DNA of 64,000 nucleotides from Tubulanus polymorphus (GCF_964204645.1 NC_134027.1:14310485-14374484); one strand, 5' to 3'. Positions 41,012 through 52,109 are shown, counted from the stretch's first letter. The notes: generated by a model from the letters alone, not told the origin. Numbers and translations: made by a program.

Positions 41012-41593
41012 TTTAATTTGTATTTTAGGTGCGCAAGTTGAAACAAGATCACCAATAGTTGGAAATAATAACACTTCATTCGATGCGCAGAAACAATTCA
41101 AAGTATTATTTGAAGATTCCATTCATAATGATAAAAATAGATCTATTCCAGAAAACATTGTAAGATATCAAAATTATTTAGATAAATCTCATGTAAGAGT
41201 AAATTATTGTATAGGCCCTAATCTATTAATTATTTCTAATGATTTAGTATTAAAGATGGGAAACATAATTGGTTATAATAATCTGATTAAAACTGCAACA
41301 ATAAATAATTCATTTGGATTAAATGATATAAAAAGATTATCACTGCTTCAAAATTAATGGAAGGTGAAAAAAATAAAAAACATATTCAATCAACAGAAAC
41401 TAAAACTAATAATATTAAATTAAATAATTATTCTAAAATAAAAGATTACAATACTACAGAAAATATTAAAACTGATAATATTCCACATGAAATAATTAAA
41501 CTAAATGATGATAATAAATCCCATGAAAATACTAAATTAGCTATAACTTTTATAGGAATTGTTATAGGTGGAATATTATATTTTAAATTTTAA
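41012..41593 (+). pseudogene. P2 conserved virion-type protein, 3' half
   Basis: Continues the gene that stops at 18937. The frame resumes with ILGAQVETRSPIVG-like sequence (CILGAQVETRS), then FDAQKQFKVLFEDSIHND. A frameshift near 41340 separates the C-terminal part (41357-41593), which ends in the same hydrophobic segment as P3. Confidence 0.75.
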
Positions 41594-41609
41594 TTTTTTT
41601 ATTATGTAA

Positions 41610-43067
41610 ATGGCAGAAGGTGGAGAAGATTATGAAATGGAAAACATGGGAAATAATGATGATGTCAATACTAACAATGATGATTATATGACTGCTGATA
41701 CTAATATTGATAATGATAATGATACAACATATAATACTAATTTAGCAGATGTGGTTCTAAAGCCCCATCAACAGAGGAATATATTAGAAGAACTAGATCG
41801 AGAATAAAACCTGAAAATGAAAATCAAGGTTTATCAAGACAAGATTTAGAAAATAATGAATTTATGTATAAATTCAAACCTGTATTTAAAGATTCTGGAT
41901 ATAATATAAATGCCAGAGGTGCCAGACTTTTAGTACAAGAATTAAAACTTTTAGATAATGGTGAATATTATTATCATTTGAAAGATGATTATTATATAAC
42001 TATCACTTATAAAAATCAAAATATAATATTAGCAGAATCAACTTTGAGAAAATTAGAAACATTTAGAATTAAAAGAATAAGTAAAAGTAATGAAATAGAA
42101 AATGTTACACAAGAAGAAATAAATCAAAATAAAAGAGTATTCAAACAAAGAATTGAAAAACTATTTGAAACAATTGATAATAATTTAGAAAAAGAAACAA
42201 CTTCTGAACAGAATAAAACTTCCAAAACTAGTAAACTTAAATCAAACAAAGTTCAAACTGAAAAACTTTTACCGAATGGATTACTTGATGCAACAGATCA
42301 AGAAATAGAAGCTTTAAGTATGTTTTCCAAAAAAAACAATTAGAGAATTTATTAGTATACGAAATGAAGCTGATAAAATTGCGCGCGATAAAAATATTAG
42401 ATATAATAAAATTAAACCTTTAGAAAATAAATTATTTGACACCAGAAAAGAATTAGAACAATTAAAATTAGATAGAGAATTTAAAGTTATTGATGAAATT
42501 GAATTTAAAAAAAGAAATGCATATTTAGAAAAAGAAATTGATGATTTAGAATATAACATAGAATTTCAGAAAGAAAAAATGAAATTATTATTAAAATCAT
42601 ATGATTATTGTATTAATAGATTAAAATTTGTTGTTAAAGAGTTAATACTAAAACCAAATTCTGACATATCACTAAAAGATAGAATAAAATCATTATTAAA
42701 GTTTGAAGGAATAACAATTCTTTCACAATTCTAACAGCTGTAACTATGGTATTCACAACAATCGGTTTAGCTATATCAAATGCTTTAAAATCTACACCTA
42801 CTCCCAAAAAACCAGATAAACCCCCGAATGATAATAATTCTATACAAGATAAAGTTAAAGATGGTTTAAAGAAATTAGCAAAATATTTATGGGAACTATC
42901 TAAAAAAATCCTCTGCAGCATTGCCCGGAGTTATTGCGTCAATTGTTGGTTTTATATTGAAATCTGCAGGAAACATTATTAACTTTGCTGCTGAACATAT
43001 TATTTTATTTTTAATTACAGTTGTAAGTGCTATTATTTTTGGGTTTAGTAAACATAATCAAAAATAA
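41610..43067 (+). pseudogene. P2 coiled-coil protein with C-terminal membrane segments, several frameshifts
   Basis: The Asn/Asp-rich N terminus (MAEGGEDYEMENMGNNDD) is followed by a frame change near 41770, then the conserved domain, another change near 42330 inside the coiled coil, a stop near 42732 and a change near 42910. Matches P3 33489-34776 and has a longer N terminus. Start context TATGTAAATGG. Confidence 0.7.
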
Positions 43068-43092
43068 ATAATTAATTTCTTTGTTAAATAAA

Positions 43093-43965
43093 TGAGTGGG
43101 AGTTATATCAATCCTTCTAAGAATCATAGAATATCTAATGCTATTAAAGCAGAAAGATCACATCATATAATTACTCATAACCCTTCAAATATTAATCCTG
43201 ATGAGACTTTGAATTGATAAATAATAATGCGCCTTCATATAAATACGCAATTCAAGAAGACGTTATATTCGAAATAACATTTGCTCCTGTTAATAAAATT
43301 GTAATATCTGGCGTTAATAAAGATATGAGTTATAAATTATCGAATATATGTTTAGAATATAAAACAGTAACTGATGAAAATATTTCAAGTATAATTCAAA
43401 CTAAATACAATCAAGGATTTTCATTATTATATGATTATATTGATAAATTTAAAACTGTAACTATTAATGCAAATGATGAAATAATTAATGAGAATATTAA
43501 CTTCCCAAGAAGATCCATTAAAGGTATATTAATATTTTTTACCATTGCAACATATACTAATGGAGCAATAAATGTTGATAATTATTATAATCCTGAAATA
43601 ACAAAAGTAGAAATAACTATCGAAGGAATGGCAAATAAAATATTTTGTCAAGGAATGAGAATGATTGATCAATGGCCAGAAATTAGAAAACATTTTATGA
43701 ATGAAAAGGTGAAATCATCTGAAAATTGTAATATTAATCAAATTGATTATTATACCGGGAATAAATACGCACTATGGTTAGATTTTAGAACAACAGAGGA
43801 TAATTCATTACATGGTTCTGGAAAAAAACTACAGAACACTAAAGATGGAATGCAATTATTCATGACAAAGAATAAAGGAATCAAAAATTTCAAAATGCAC
43901 ATTTATATTATATCTGACGCGCAATTAAATATTGTAAATTCTCAATTAAATAGTGTTATGTATTA
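43093..43965 (+). pseudogene. P2 major capsid protein, about 120 codons deleted
   Basis: Starts MSGSYINPSKNHRISNAIK as in P3, then after about 40 codons a deletion joins GATGAGACTTTG to sequence 123 codons further on, out of frame, with stops just behind. The rest (43214-43965) is open and runs to a C terminus five residues longer than in P3 (QLNSVMY). A short ACTTT identity at the edges suggests a microhomology-mediated loss. The first jelly-roll is mostly gone. Confidence 0.75.
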
Positions 43966-45386
43966 GAATTTTAATTTTAATAAAAAATTTTATAATAAAT
44001 GGAAGGAGGTAAAGTATATAAACATATTCCATACATCTATACACATGAAAATAATGATGGCTTATATTATGTAATACCTTGTAATATAGCTTTGATATTT
44101 GATCCTATTTTCAAAATTTATAAAACTAAACTAATAGAAATCGATAATAATAAAAGTGGTGTTGTTGATAATTTAAGTAATGTAATTGATAATAATGTAA
44201 TACCTTCTACATCTAATAATGTAATACCTTCTACATCTAATAATGCAATACCTTCTACATCTAATAATGTAATACCTTCTACATCAAATAATGAAATAAT
44301 ATTAAATATTAGTGAAAATAGAAATTATTGTGATTATTGTAAAGGTGAATTTTCAAACGCTCCATCAAATTGGTATAAACATATGAATACAAAGGTACAT
44401 ATTACTAATGTTATAGAACGTGTTGGTTTAAGAGAATTTATAGAACACCCATTTAGATATGTTACGAAGTTTGTTTCAAATAAAAAAGTAAATGGTAAAG
44501 AATTATATGAAGATTTATTATTAGCAACACCTAATAAAGATGAATTAGATTTAACCGATGCTAATAAAATATTAGGATCAAACATTGTAAATGAAATATT
44601 AGAAGCAAATACTAATAAAGATGATAATGAAAATATAGTTACAGATAAGCATATTGATAATAAAGATTCTATGAAACATAAAGTAGAATATAATTATAAA
44701 TTTGATTGGATGAATAAGCATGACAATGAAACAACTATTGATGATGCGGTAAAAAGGATGAACAGGGAAGTGTGATGAGATGGAATACGGACGCTATTGT
44801 GCAGCTCTTGTCGAATGTGCGTTGTAATTGCCCTAAAGCCGATAACGGTTCGTCGGCGAGCGCTTTGTTACGTAACGCGCCGATAAGCGATAACCAGCGA
44901 GATCGGGAATCTCCGTAATAATTCAGTTGTTTCCGAATATCGGTTTTTCATCCCTTTAATAAACTTATATAAAAATTCCTCTGTAAACTGGTTAAACTCA
45001 ACACCTGATTTCCCCTCATCAATTTTAGTCGATCAACTTGTATTCACAATTGTCTTAAATTTAAGTGCCCCCTAGTTTGTCTCTTAACTGCTTCTCTTTA
45101 ATCTGTTTTAGCGTGTAACTGTTTCTACGTTAATTTTCCTTTAGTTAGTATCATCTCTGATTTCTTGAATTAGTCTCTTTGTCTCTGGATTGTATATATC
45201 TCTCATAATTTCTGTAGTATTCATTATTTCTGAAGATGACTATTAGGACATAGACGAAACGTTGAATAAACTACTAACATTTTTAATTGGACTTTTTCGT
45301 TATCATTGTGGGATTCTCTCTACATCGCTTCAGACGGATATAGTGTTTTATCAATCGTGATATCGGTTCTTTCCGCTGTATTAAAA

Positions 45387-45995
45387 TGGCAACGGTTGTC
45401 AACGAAATTATAAATGATGACGATTTTGACGATCTATTCTTTGATAGTGACGAATTGGTTCAGATCGATACGGAAATATTACGGGAATCCTCTGGATCAG
45501 GATCAACTAATTCGGCCGATTCTAGTGAGTGTTATTCCTTTTGAATCAATGAAATATCGGAATAGTTTCCACCTAATTGCAGGCACTTTATTCTTTCCTT
45601 TTCTTTTTCATATAGGTACTACTCAGGCTCAGCTGACCAGAGACTGCGATCTGAACACGAGAAAACACACATACAGGTATTTTTTACATTTATTTTTATA
45701 ATCAATACAATCCTTTTAGGTTATAAAATAATAAACGAATACAGAAAATAATATATAAACATAATATAAAAAATCCAGATAAGTACATGTAAAAATAATA
45801 ATAATTATTATTATTTTCGCAGGAACACTATATATTTGGAAAAGGCTATGACTGAAGTGATTAACCATCGAGTATTTAAATTCAGTTCAAATGGAATGGC
45901 AGCAGTACATTATGGAAAATCGATCGATAAAATTTTGACTACAAATACGTCGCCGTCCAGACTTGGAATTAACCAGTGGTTTACATGTCCATTGT
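45387..45995 (+). CDS. possible three-exon gene inside the 2.16-kb transposon
   Basis: Exon 1 from ATG 45387 (MATVVNEIINDDDFDDLFFD) to a GTGAGT donor at 45524; exon 2 about 45616-45676 (TTQAQLTRDCDLNTRKHTYR); exon 3 from about 45823 (NTIYLEKAMTEVINHRVFKF) to a stop near 45998. The phases agree (1, then 2) and the splice sites are good, so about 130 residues could be encoded. No domain is recognised. Confidence 0.35.
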
Positions 45996-46216
45996 TTTAA
46001 TTTGATAGTCACAGGGACAGTTTTTTTAACATTTTTGTTCTTACGCCATTTTTGTAATTTGACACGACACATATTACAGATATATATCGGGTACTGTTCA
46101 GTATCATCATCAAAATCAATGTTGAACAACTCCTTCACATGGCTTTTGAAATTATTTTTATCGATAGGACGACGATCCGGAGGTTTCGCATTTTTTCCAC
46201 ACAATCGACAAAGATC
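45887..46216 (-). CDS. ZAD-like zinc-binding protein inside the 2.16-kb transposon
   Basis: From ATG 46216 the minus strand encodes 109 residues: MDLCRLCGKNAKPPDRRPID, then YPIYICNMCRVKLQKW. The Cys-x-x-Cys ... Cys-x-x-Cys spacing and the Tyr-Pro-x-x-Ile-Cys-x-x-Cys pattern recall ZAD and similar modules found at the N termini of transposon proteins. A TTTTTAG acceptor-like site lies just upstream of the ATG. It overlaps exon 3 of the plus-strand gene; at most one need be real. Confidence 0.45.
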   Translation of the reverse strand, partial: DLCRLCGKNAKPPDRRPIDKNNFKSHVKELFNIDFDDDTEQYPIYICNMCRVKLQKWRKNKNVKKTVPVTIKLKQWTCKPLVNSKSGRRRICSQNFIDRFSIMYCCHSI

Positions 46217-47020
46217 CATGACTAAAAACAAGAAAAGGTTAATCAAATGAGATTGCTGATGCTATTTAGGCAACTTGGTTTATATGGGGGACAATAATTT
46301 GTAGGCCAAATGTAAGCGTTATTAATAAGTAACATTATTATGTAGTAAATACACATTTTAAAGATCATACTTCGTGTATATGTTTGTGTCGTAACATAGC
46401 AACATGACGTCAGAAACGAAAGCTGCGCGAGTCTGGGCCGAAATATTTGACATCTTCAAGGCCCAAATAACGCTAAACCCGGAATCGGAACGAACTGGCA
46501 AAAACATATGTTTAACACATAAAAACAGACTTTAATCACAATATAAATACTTAATGTTCCGATACCGGGTTTCGGAGATATAGAAGAATAAAAATACATA
46601 CCTTTTTGGACAAATTTTACGAGAAATTGTTGAATTTCAACCGATTTTCTAAAGAAAAATATGTGTATACACAGCCACTTCCACGTTGTTCAATGAACTG
46701 CAGTGCGCATGCGTAGTATCGATCGCAGAACATTGGGCTAAAACTATTGCGGGTTGTTCTGCGACCGAATCAAAGTTGATGTTGACTGGTGTTCAGCTGG
46801 TAACACACACTCGATAAGCGTAGCTTACTGCTGTTGCGGTAACCTTTGATGTACGGGCTGAATTGAATAGCCTACATCCGGCAATTAAAAGCGTCCGTAT
46901 TCCATCTCATCACACTTCCCTGGGATGAAGAATAAGTATAACAATAATGAAGAATTTGAAGAAGAAAATTCGGTAGAGAATTTGAGAAAATTGTTAGGGT
47001 ATGATAGTGAAAGTGATTAA

Positions 47021-47405
47021 GATATTAATTATATTTAACTCAAATAATAATATTGGTTGAAAATTGTATAAAATAATAGTAAATAAAAAAGGGGTTTTTA
47101 AGTATTTAAGGTATTTAAGGTATCTAATACATATCTAATACATATTATTTGAAAATACCTTAAATTATATTTCTTTTTTAAATTTATATTGAAACCTCAG
47201 TAATAATTTTGAACCTTTATTTTATTATTCTTTAATTTATTCATATATTAGTTGAAAAAATAAAAATAAATTGTTTGAAAATTGTATAAATAATATTTAT
47301 TTTAAAAAGGGGGTTTTAAGTATTTAAGGTATCTAATAGGGTATCTAATACATAGTAGGTATTAGGGTATCTAATAGGGTATCTAATACATAGGTATATA
47401 AATAG
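47021..47405. repeat. P2 spacer with ATPase-tail remnant and TAGGGTATC repeats
   Basis: A second, partial copy of the ATPase 3' end lies at about 47185-47262 (minus strand) before the intact ATPase gene. It is surrounded by repeated TATTTAAGGTATCTAATA words. The same words flank the ATPase remnant in P3. Confidence 0.65.
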
Positions 47406-48017
47406 TTATTTTATAAATTTATATTTATATGGAAATTGTAATCTCAGCAATAATTTTGAACCTTTATTATTCTTTAACTTATTCATATATTCATCCTGTA
47501 ATTCAGTAGGTATAATTTGATTTTCTTCCAATGATTGTTGCATAGATTTTCTATCTTTTTTATAAAATAAAACTAGAAATCTTATATTCTCCCTAAAGTC
47601 TTTAACAATTGAATTATATTTTTGATTTAAAACCCATGTTGTTATCCCGAAATGTCTCCCAGAGAAAGCTAGATAACATAACTCACTTTCTCTAACTTTT
47701 GAATCATGTAGATTAGCACAATCATCTATAATGAATAATGTATTTGATCCTTTATAAGTATCAATTGCTATTTTAATACAATTATCTAAATTTTCTTTTA
47801 CTGCTTTAGGATCTAATATAATAAACTTTTTTATCTTAACTATATCTCTATTATATGTTTTATTCATTTCATAAGTAGGACAAAATAATATTATATTATC
47901 AAAATGATTCTTATAAATAGTTTCTAACAAGTTTAATATGAAATGTGTTTTACCACAATTGGTTACCCCAGTTATTAACATATTATGTGGTTCAAATATA
48001 AATAAATCTTTATTCAT
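47406..48017 (-). CDS. P2 genome-packaging ATPase, intact
   Basis: 203 residues. Walker A ITGVTNCGKTHFI (about 15-27), Walker B NTLFIIDDCANLHD (about 91-104), then SGRHFGITTWVLNQKYNSIV and FLVLFYKKDRKSM. Fits the A32-like packaging ATPase of Polintons; shorter than and clearly distinct from the P1 enzyme. Start overlaps the integrase stop as ATGAATAA. One of the few intact core genes of P2. Confidence 0.9.
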   Translation of the reverse strand: MNKDLFIFEPHNMLITGVTNCGKTHFILNLLETIYKNHFDNIILFCPTYEMNKTYNRDIVKIKKFIILDPKAVKENLDNCIKIAIDTYKGSNTLFIIDDCANLHDSKVRESELCYLAFSGRHFGITTWVLNQKYNSIVKDFRENIRFLVLFYKKDRKSMQQSLEENQIIPTELQDEYMNKLKNNKGSKLLLRLQFPYKYKFIK

Positions 48018-49101
48018 TTATTCTTTTAATTTTACTAGATAAAATCCATTCATTAAATTTATCATCGTACTCTTTATATTTCACCAAAGAATACTTTTTT
48101 CCTTTAAGAGTTTTTGTTTTCAATAATTTTTCTATTTTGTATTCTATTTCATCTGGATTTGGTACAAGTGATAATTCTTGTTCATAAAAATAACCTAATA
48201 TTTCTTCATCTTTTATATCTTCTAATTTATAAACAAAAGGTTTAGTTAATATTATCTTTTTAATCTTGAATGTTTCTTCTGTAAAATTTCGGGTATAACC
48301 TTTATAAAATGTTTTTCTATATTAAGATATTCTTACGTGTTGTCCAATTTTAAATTTAGGCTCTCCAAAATCATGTGTAACAAACGCTCCATATAAATTA
48401 TTCCAGACTATTTCTGAATTATCTTCTTTTCTAGCTTGTATAGGTTTCATATTTATAGAACTATGTTTAGAATTATTATAACCTTTCAACAAATCATCTA
48501 ATATATCAATATATTTATATGTTTCATTAGCAGTAAAATATTTCCACATTCTAGTTTTCAATGTTTTATTACATCTTTCTATAATAGATGCTTTTTTATC
48601 TGAGTGTGTTGAAAAATAATCTACATCGTTATCAGATAATAGTTTTTTAAAATGTTTGTTATAGAATTCCTTACCTTCATCAAATTGTATCTTATCTGGA
48701 ATAGCTTCTTTAAATATTGATTTAAAAGCATTTGTTACTTCTATACCAGTTTTATTTTTGATTGGAATTGACCATGCGTATCTACTGAATATGTCTATAA
48801 CATTTAATATCCAGAAATATCCTTTGTTGTATTCTTCTAAGTTCTTCATGTCAATTAAATCTGCTTGCCATTGTTGATCGATATATGAAACCATAACTTT
48901 TCTTGTTAAATAAGTTTTATCCATTTTCTTGTGGATTTGATATGTGGGTTGATTTTGTAACCATGATTTTAATTCACTATATTTTATATCACCATTTTCT
49001 TTATCGGATTTATTTTTATTCCATAATTCTGAAACGATAGAATATGATACTTCACTTTCTGGGTTATAATATAACTCTCTTAAATATTGTTCTTTTTTCA
49101 T
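48010..49101 (-). pseudogene. P2 integrase with chromodomain, one in-frame stop
   Basis: Complete catalytic core: QADLIDMKN, QFDEGKEFYN and ASIIERCNKTLK carry the D, D and E. A TAA at about 48322-48324 falls after GQHVRIS, where P3 has a sense codon, cutting off the chromodomain region (YKIEKLLKTKTLKGKKYSLV), which stays in frame to 48010. The truncated 259-residue product keeps all catalytic residues. Confidence 0.85.
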
Positions 49102-49107
49102 CTTATT

Positions 49108-49467
49108 TTAATCCATTAATAATAATTTAGATTTAGTTTCAATGTTTTTATGATTTGACTTATTTTCTGGTATAATAGCTTTATCATCGGAATCATTATT
49201 GTTATTAAATTTTGATTTATATATTACACCGGATAATATAATAATTGTGATTAACCCAATTGTAATATATAAGTAATTATTTCTTCCACTATTAGAAGAA
49301 TAAGATGGATTGTTATTTGAATCAATGTCAGATAAAGTCTGTGATTCATTTATATAAGTTAATTTCTTTTTCTTAGCTCTTTTTAATTCTGCAGATCTTT
49401 TACCTAATTCTCTTGCCCATTTAATTTGTTTCTCGGATCTAGGCTTTTTCTTAACACCATCACTCAT
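49108..49467 (-). CDS. P2 small basic membrane protein
   Basis: 119 residues, open. Basic N terminus, Ser/Asn linker, one transmembrane helix (LYITIGLITIIILSGVIY) and acidic tail; sibling of P3 28624-28992. Confidence 0.6.
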   Translation of the reverse strand: MSDGVKKKPRSEKQIKWARELGKRSAELKRAKKKKLTYINESQTLSDIDSNNNPSYSSNSGRNNYLYITIGLITIIILSGVIYKSKFNNNNDSDDKAIIPENKSNHKNIETKSKLLLMD

Positions 49468-49476
49468 TTATTTTAG

Positions 49477-50067
49477 TTAATTTTGTTCTGGTTCATTTTC
49501 TGTTTCACCGTTTGGGTGTCGTGCGGCACCATCTGTTTCGTTCTTACCTGATTTATATTCAATAGGCTTGATATTCGAAAATGTTATGACACCAGTAGAA
49601 ATTAATGTCATAACCGATCCTAATTGAAATGAAGCATATCCAACCCATTTTTGTAATTCAGTCATAACTAAGTAGTCATTTTTCAAATCACTATATAATT
49701 TATTTTCATCATCAATTGGTATTAACCGGTTACATAACTTAGTATAACATTTGACAATACCATCTGAAATAGAATCATTTATTCTAGCTAATCTAGCTTC
49801 TTCATAAATCTTAAAATATTTTATTACTTTATCGGGTTTCATAGCATCTAATTCTTGAAAAGTAATAGTCTTAGTTAAAAATTGTTTACACTTTCCGCTA
49901 GCAATCAATAGTTCAAGATGGTGCTTACAATATAAGTAGTATTCATAATCAATATTGTTATTAACTTGAATAGAACTAGAAACAACTGGATCCTTATTAT
50001 CATTTATACCCAAATCATCTAATGTTTTTTCAATATCAATACTATTCTTACTCGATTTCTCTGACAT
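49477..50067 (-). CDS. P2 196-residue conserved protein
   Basis: Open, sibling of P3 28985-29587, no family recognised. Near its C terminus the stretch GAARHPNG is encoded by a near-copy of the palindromic micro-insertion seen in the P3 integrase. Confidence 0.6.
   Translation of the reverse strand: MSEKSSKNSIDIEKTLDDLGINDNKDPVVSSSIQVNNNIDYEYYLYCKHHLELLIASGKCKQFLTKTITFQELDAMKPDKVIKYFKIYEEARLARINDSISDGIVKCYTKLCNRLIPIDDENKLYSDLKNDYLVMTELQKWVGYASFQLGSVMTLISTGVITFSNIKPIEYKSGKNETDGAARHPNGETENEPEQN
49513..49533. mobile_element. palindromic micro-insertion, second copy
   Basis: TTGGGTGTCGTGCGGCACCA matches the 28491-28511 sequence at about 18 of 21 positions, in an unrelated gene. P3 has a shorter, diverged sequence here. 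Confidence 0.4.
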
Positions 50068-50079
50068 TTATATTAGAGA

Positions 50080-51265
50080 AATTTAATAAGAAAAATATTA
50101 TAAGTATTATAAAATGATACTAGATAGTTAAAGTTAAAGAATTCTAGTATTGACTACTGATACTAGCTATTTGAATTTAAAGAATTTCTATTTTAATCTA
50201 TTCAAAATATAAAGTATTCTCTTTTTGAAAAGAAAATATTAAAAATAAAATAGAATTCGCTGGTTAGTTGAAGTTATGTTTTTAAATACTTTTTTTTAAA
50301 ATTAGGATTTAATATCTCACTACTATTGTCTATCTATTAGGAGCAGTAATTATAACTGTCCAGATAAGTCATTTCGGATTCTCGATAATAAATCCTAAAA
50401 CTGAAAATAAATTCAAAGAAACGACTGGTGGAAATACTATTTCATAAACACATATATTTTATTCTACAATCATTATCGATTTCCACATTCCAAGCCACTC
50501 GGCTGAGGAGCGGTAAGGTATGCGTGGAATGCAGGAATCAATAAAGTACAATACAACATCCGTCACTGTGTGTCATTAACAACAGCTTAATGACGCAATT
50601 GAAATTCCGACAAACGTAATGCATTGGAAGCCTATACAGTATGGCTAAACTGCTACAGTCTTATGAGTTGAAATATCCATAATTTCTGATTCCACATCCA
50701 TCCATCTTCACTTTCTTTATTCAATGGTCTTCATTTTGTTATCTAAAAGATAAATATCTAACGTAGAATAAAACTAACTTGAAGTTGTAGTTGTAAAATA
50801 TTAATTACAACACTTAAACATGGCCATTTGTGGCGCATCTTACCAGGGTAAGTTTTACATGTTTAACGTTTCCCAACGCCTTAATAACAACAAAAACAGT
50901 ACTTACATTTATAACTGTAAACTCCTAAAATTGTGTTTATAGAGAGAATATCCTATACGTTCCTATGCTTATGTGCTGCGCGCTTATAACTGCCAGTTAT
51001 TCACTAGCTAAACACTGTCTGAGCAACATATGTTCCTTTGTGATGTAATTGATTAATCCTTTTCAACTGAAATAGCACATTCGATCAATATTCAAATGAG
51101 ATACACCCCATTCAACTGAATATAACGTGCGACAGATGCAAAGAGCTAATACAATTACATATAAGCAGTTTGACATAGATGGTTTTCTAAGCGCTTAAGC
51201 TTCAACACATTTTTCATTATGTGTTGAATTCCATAATTCAACAAATGTCTTTGCTTTATCCAGTT
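50080..51265. other. P2 non-coding region with conserved hairpin and extra DNA
   Basis: 50265-50712 matches the conserved non-coding region of P3, including the hairpin at about 50490-50520 (here CCACTCGGCTGAGGAGCGG, less perfect). 50713-51265 is absent from P3 and resembles nothing I recognise; it is either an insertion in P2 or a loss in P3. Confidence 0.5.
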
Positions 51266-51272
51266 GATCTAA

Positions 51273-51848
51273 CTATAACTGTAAATCTAGTTTATTAGAT
51301 TTAATTATGTTTTCCTTCTTTTCTAAAGGTCTTAGATTCTTCCAATTCCAAATAAGTTTTTTATTGTATTCATCATTCATGTCAAATTTAGAAATCGGCA
51401 ACACGTGATCAATATGAAAGTATTCGCCATAATTATCTATATTCATTTTATCATCGAATTGATATATCATCCATTATATGAAAAATTCATCTGAACAACC
51501 CAATAAATTAGATAGTGTTTCTGAATGTGTTTCTTTGTTGAATAATTGTGTTAATCTAGATCTTAAACATTGTTTCAATCTAAAATTAAGATCTGTTTGA
51601 TATCTTCCTCTCATATATTCTGCCATATAATCATTGTAAGCTTCTCTATTATCTTCTCGATATTGTTTGGTATATAGTTTAGTACAAGTTTTACAGCAAT
51701 ATTGAAAACCATCTTTGCTAATCTTACGCTTACTTAATTCTGTTAAAGCTAATTTATCTAATTCACATTTAGAACACTTCTTGTAGTATATATTTATAAC
51801 GCCAGTGTTATTTGTAATATTTATAGTTTGTGGTTGTTCTGATTCCAT
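51273..51848 (-). pseudogene. P2 HNH endonuclease, one in-frame stop
   Basis: N-terminal zinc-binding part (CSKCELDKLAL ... CCKTC), Arg-rich helix (LKQCLRSRLTQLFNKETH), then one TAA at 51474-51476, then the HNH core (FHIDHVLPISKF ... WNWKNLRPLEKKENI) in the same frame. Histidines and the late Asn of the HNH fold are present. Probably a nicking or homing-type nuclease. Confidence 0.8.
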
Positions 51849-52014
51849 TTATTATACATATTTTTTTACTAAATTGATTTTAGAAGTTCAATGATTTAAA
51901 TATGAATTATTTCAATCACACTTTACTATCACTTTTAATGTCTAACTCATACAAATATAGATATTGAAATATGTTTAAAATATATCTATATATCTATTCT
52001 ATAAGAGCTCACAC

Positions 52015-52107
52015 TTAACTAACACTTTTATATTGAATAATCTATCAATTTATATGTTATTCATATATATTTTATTCATGTATATGAATATTTTAAGAGT
52101 AATAGGG
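52015..52107 (+). repeat. P2 right sub-terminal and terminal remnant
   Basis: Matches the P3 sub-terminal sequence up to AGTAATAGGGGTAAT (52092-52106), after which unrelated sequence begins. Only the first 15 bp or so of the terminal repeat remain. Confidence 0.75.
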
Positions 52108-52109
52108 GT

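Larger units (their letters stand above)
44763..46922. mobile_element. 2.16-kb DNA transposon with 33-bp perfect TIRs and 7-bp duplication
   Basis: Both ends start CAGGGAAGTGTGATGAGA (33 identical bp, 44763-44795 and 46890-46922). GGATGAA flanks both sides (44756-44762 and 46923-46929). The empty site is known from P3. The CAGGG end recalls hAT elements, but hAT makes 8-bp duplications; 7 bp also fits P- or Dada-like elements. No transposase core is recognised inside, so it is probably non-autonomous. Confidence 0.9.
43999..47020 (+). pseudogene. P2 C2H2 zinc-finger protein interrupted by a transposon
   Basis: Exonic sequence 43999-44762 and 46930-47020 are the two parts. Four NNVIPSTS-type repeats, one finger (CDYCKGEFSNAPSNWYKHMN then H) and the acidic tail (REFEEENSVENL-like, EEFEEENSVENLRKLLG) are recognisable. 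The 2.16-kb element sits before the acidic tail with a GGATGAA duplication. Confidence 0.8.
11366..52107 (+). mobile_element. Polinton P2, decayed, split by nested insertions
   Basis: The outer span of a second-family Polinton, with its own sequence in 11366-18937, 41012-44762 and 46923-52107. The left and right ends are P3-type terminal repeat remnants. The gene order matches P3 read in reverse, except that the block from ATPase to HNH is inverted. Base composition is much more AT-rich than P1. Nearly every gene carries stops, frameshifts or deletions, so the copy is dead, although ATPase, penton-like and several small genes remain open. Confidence 0.85.
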
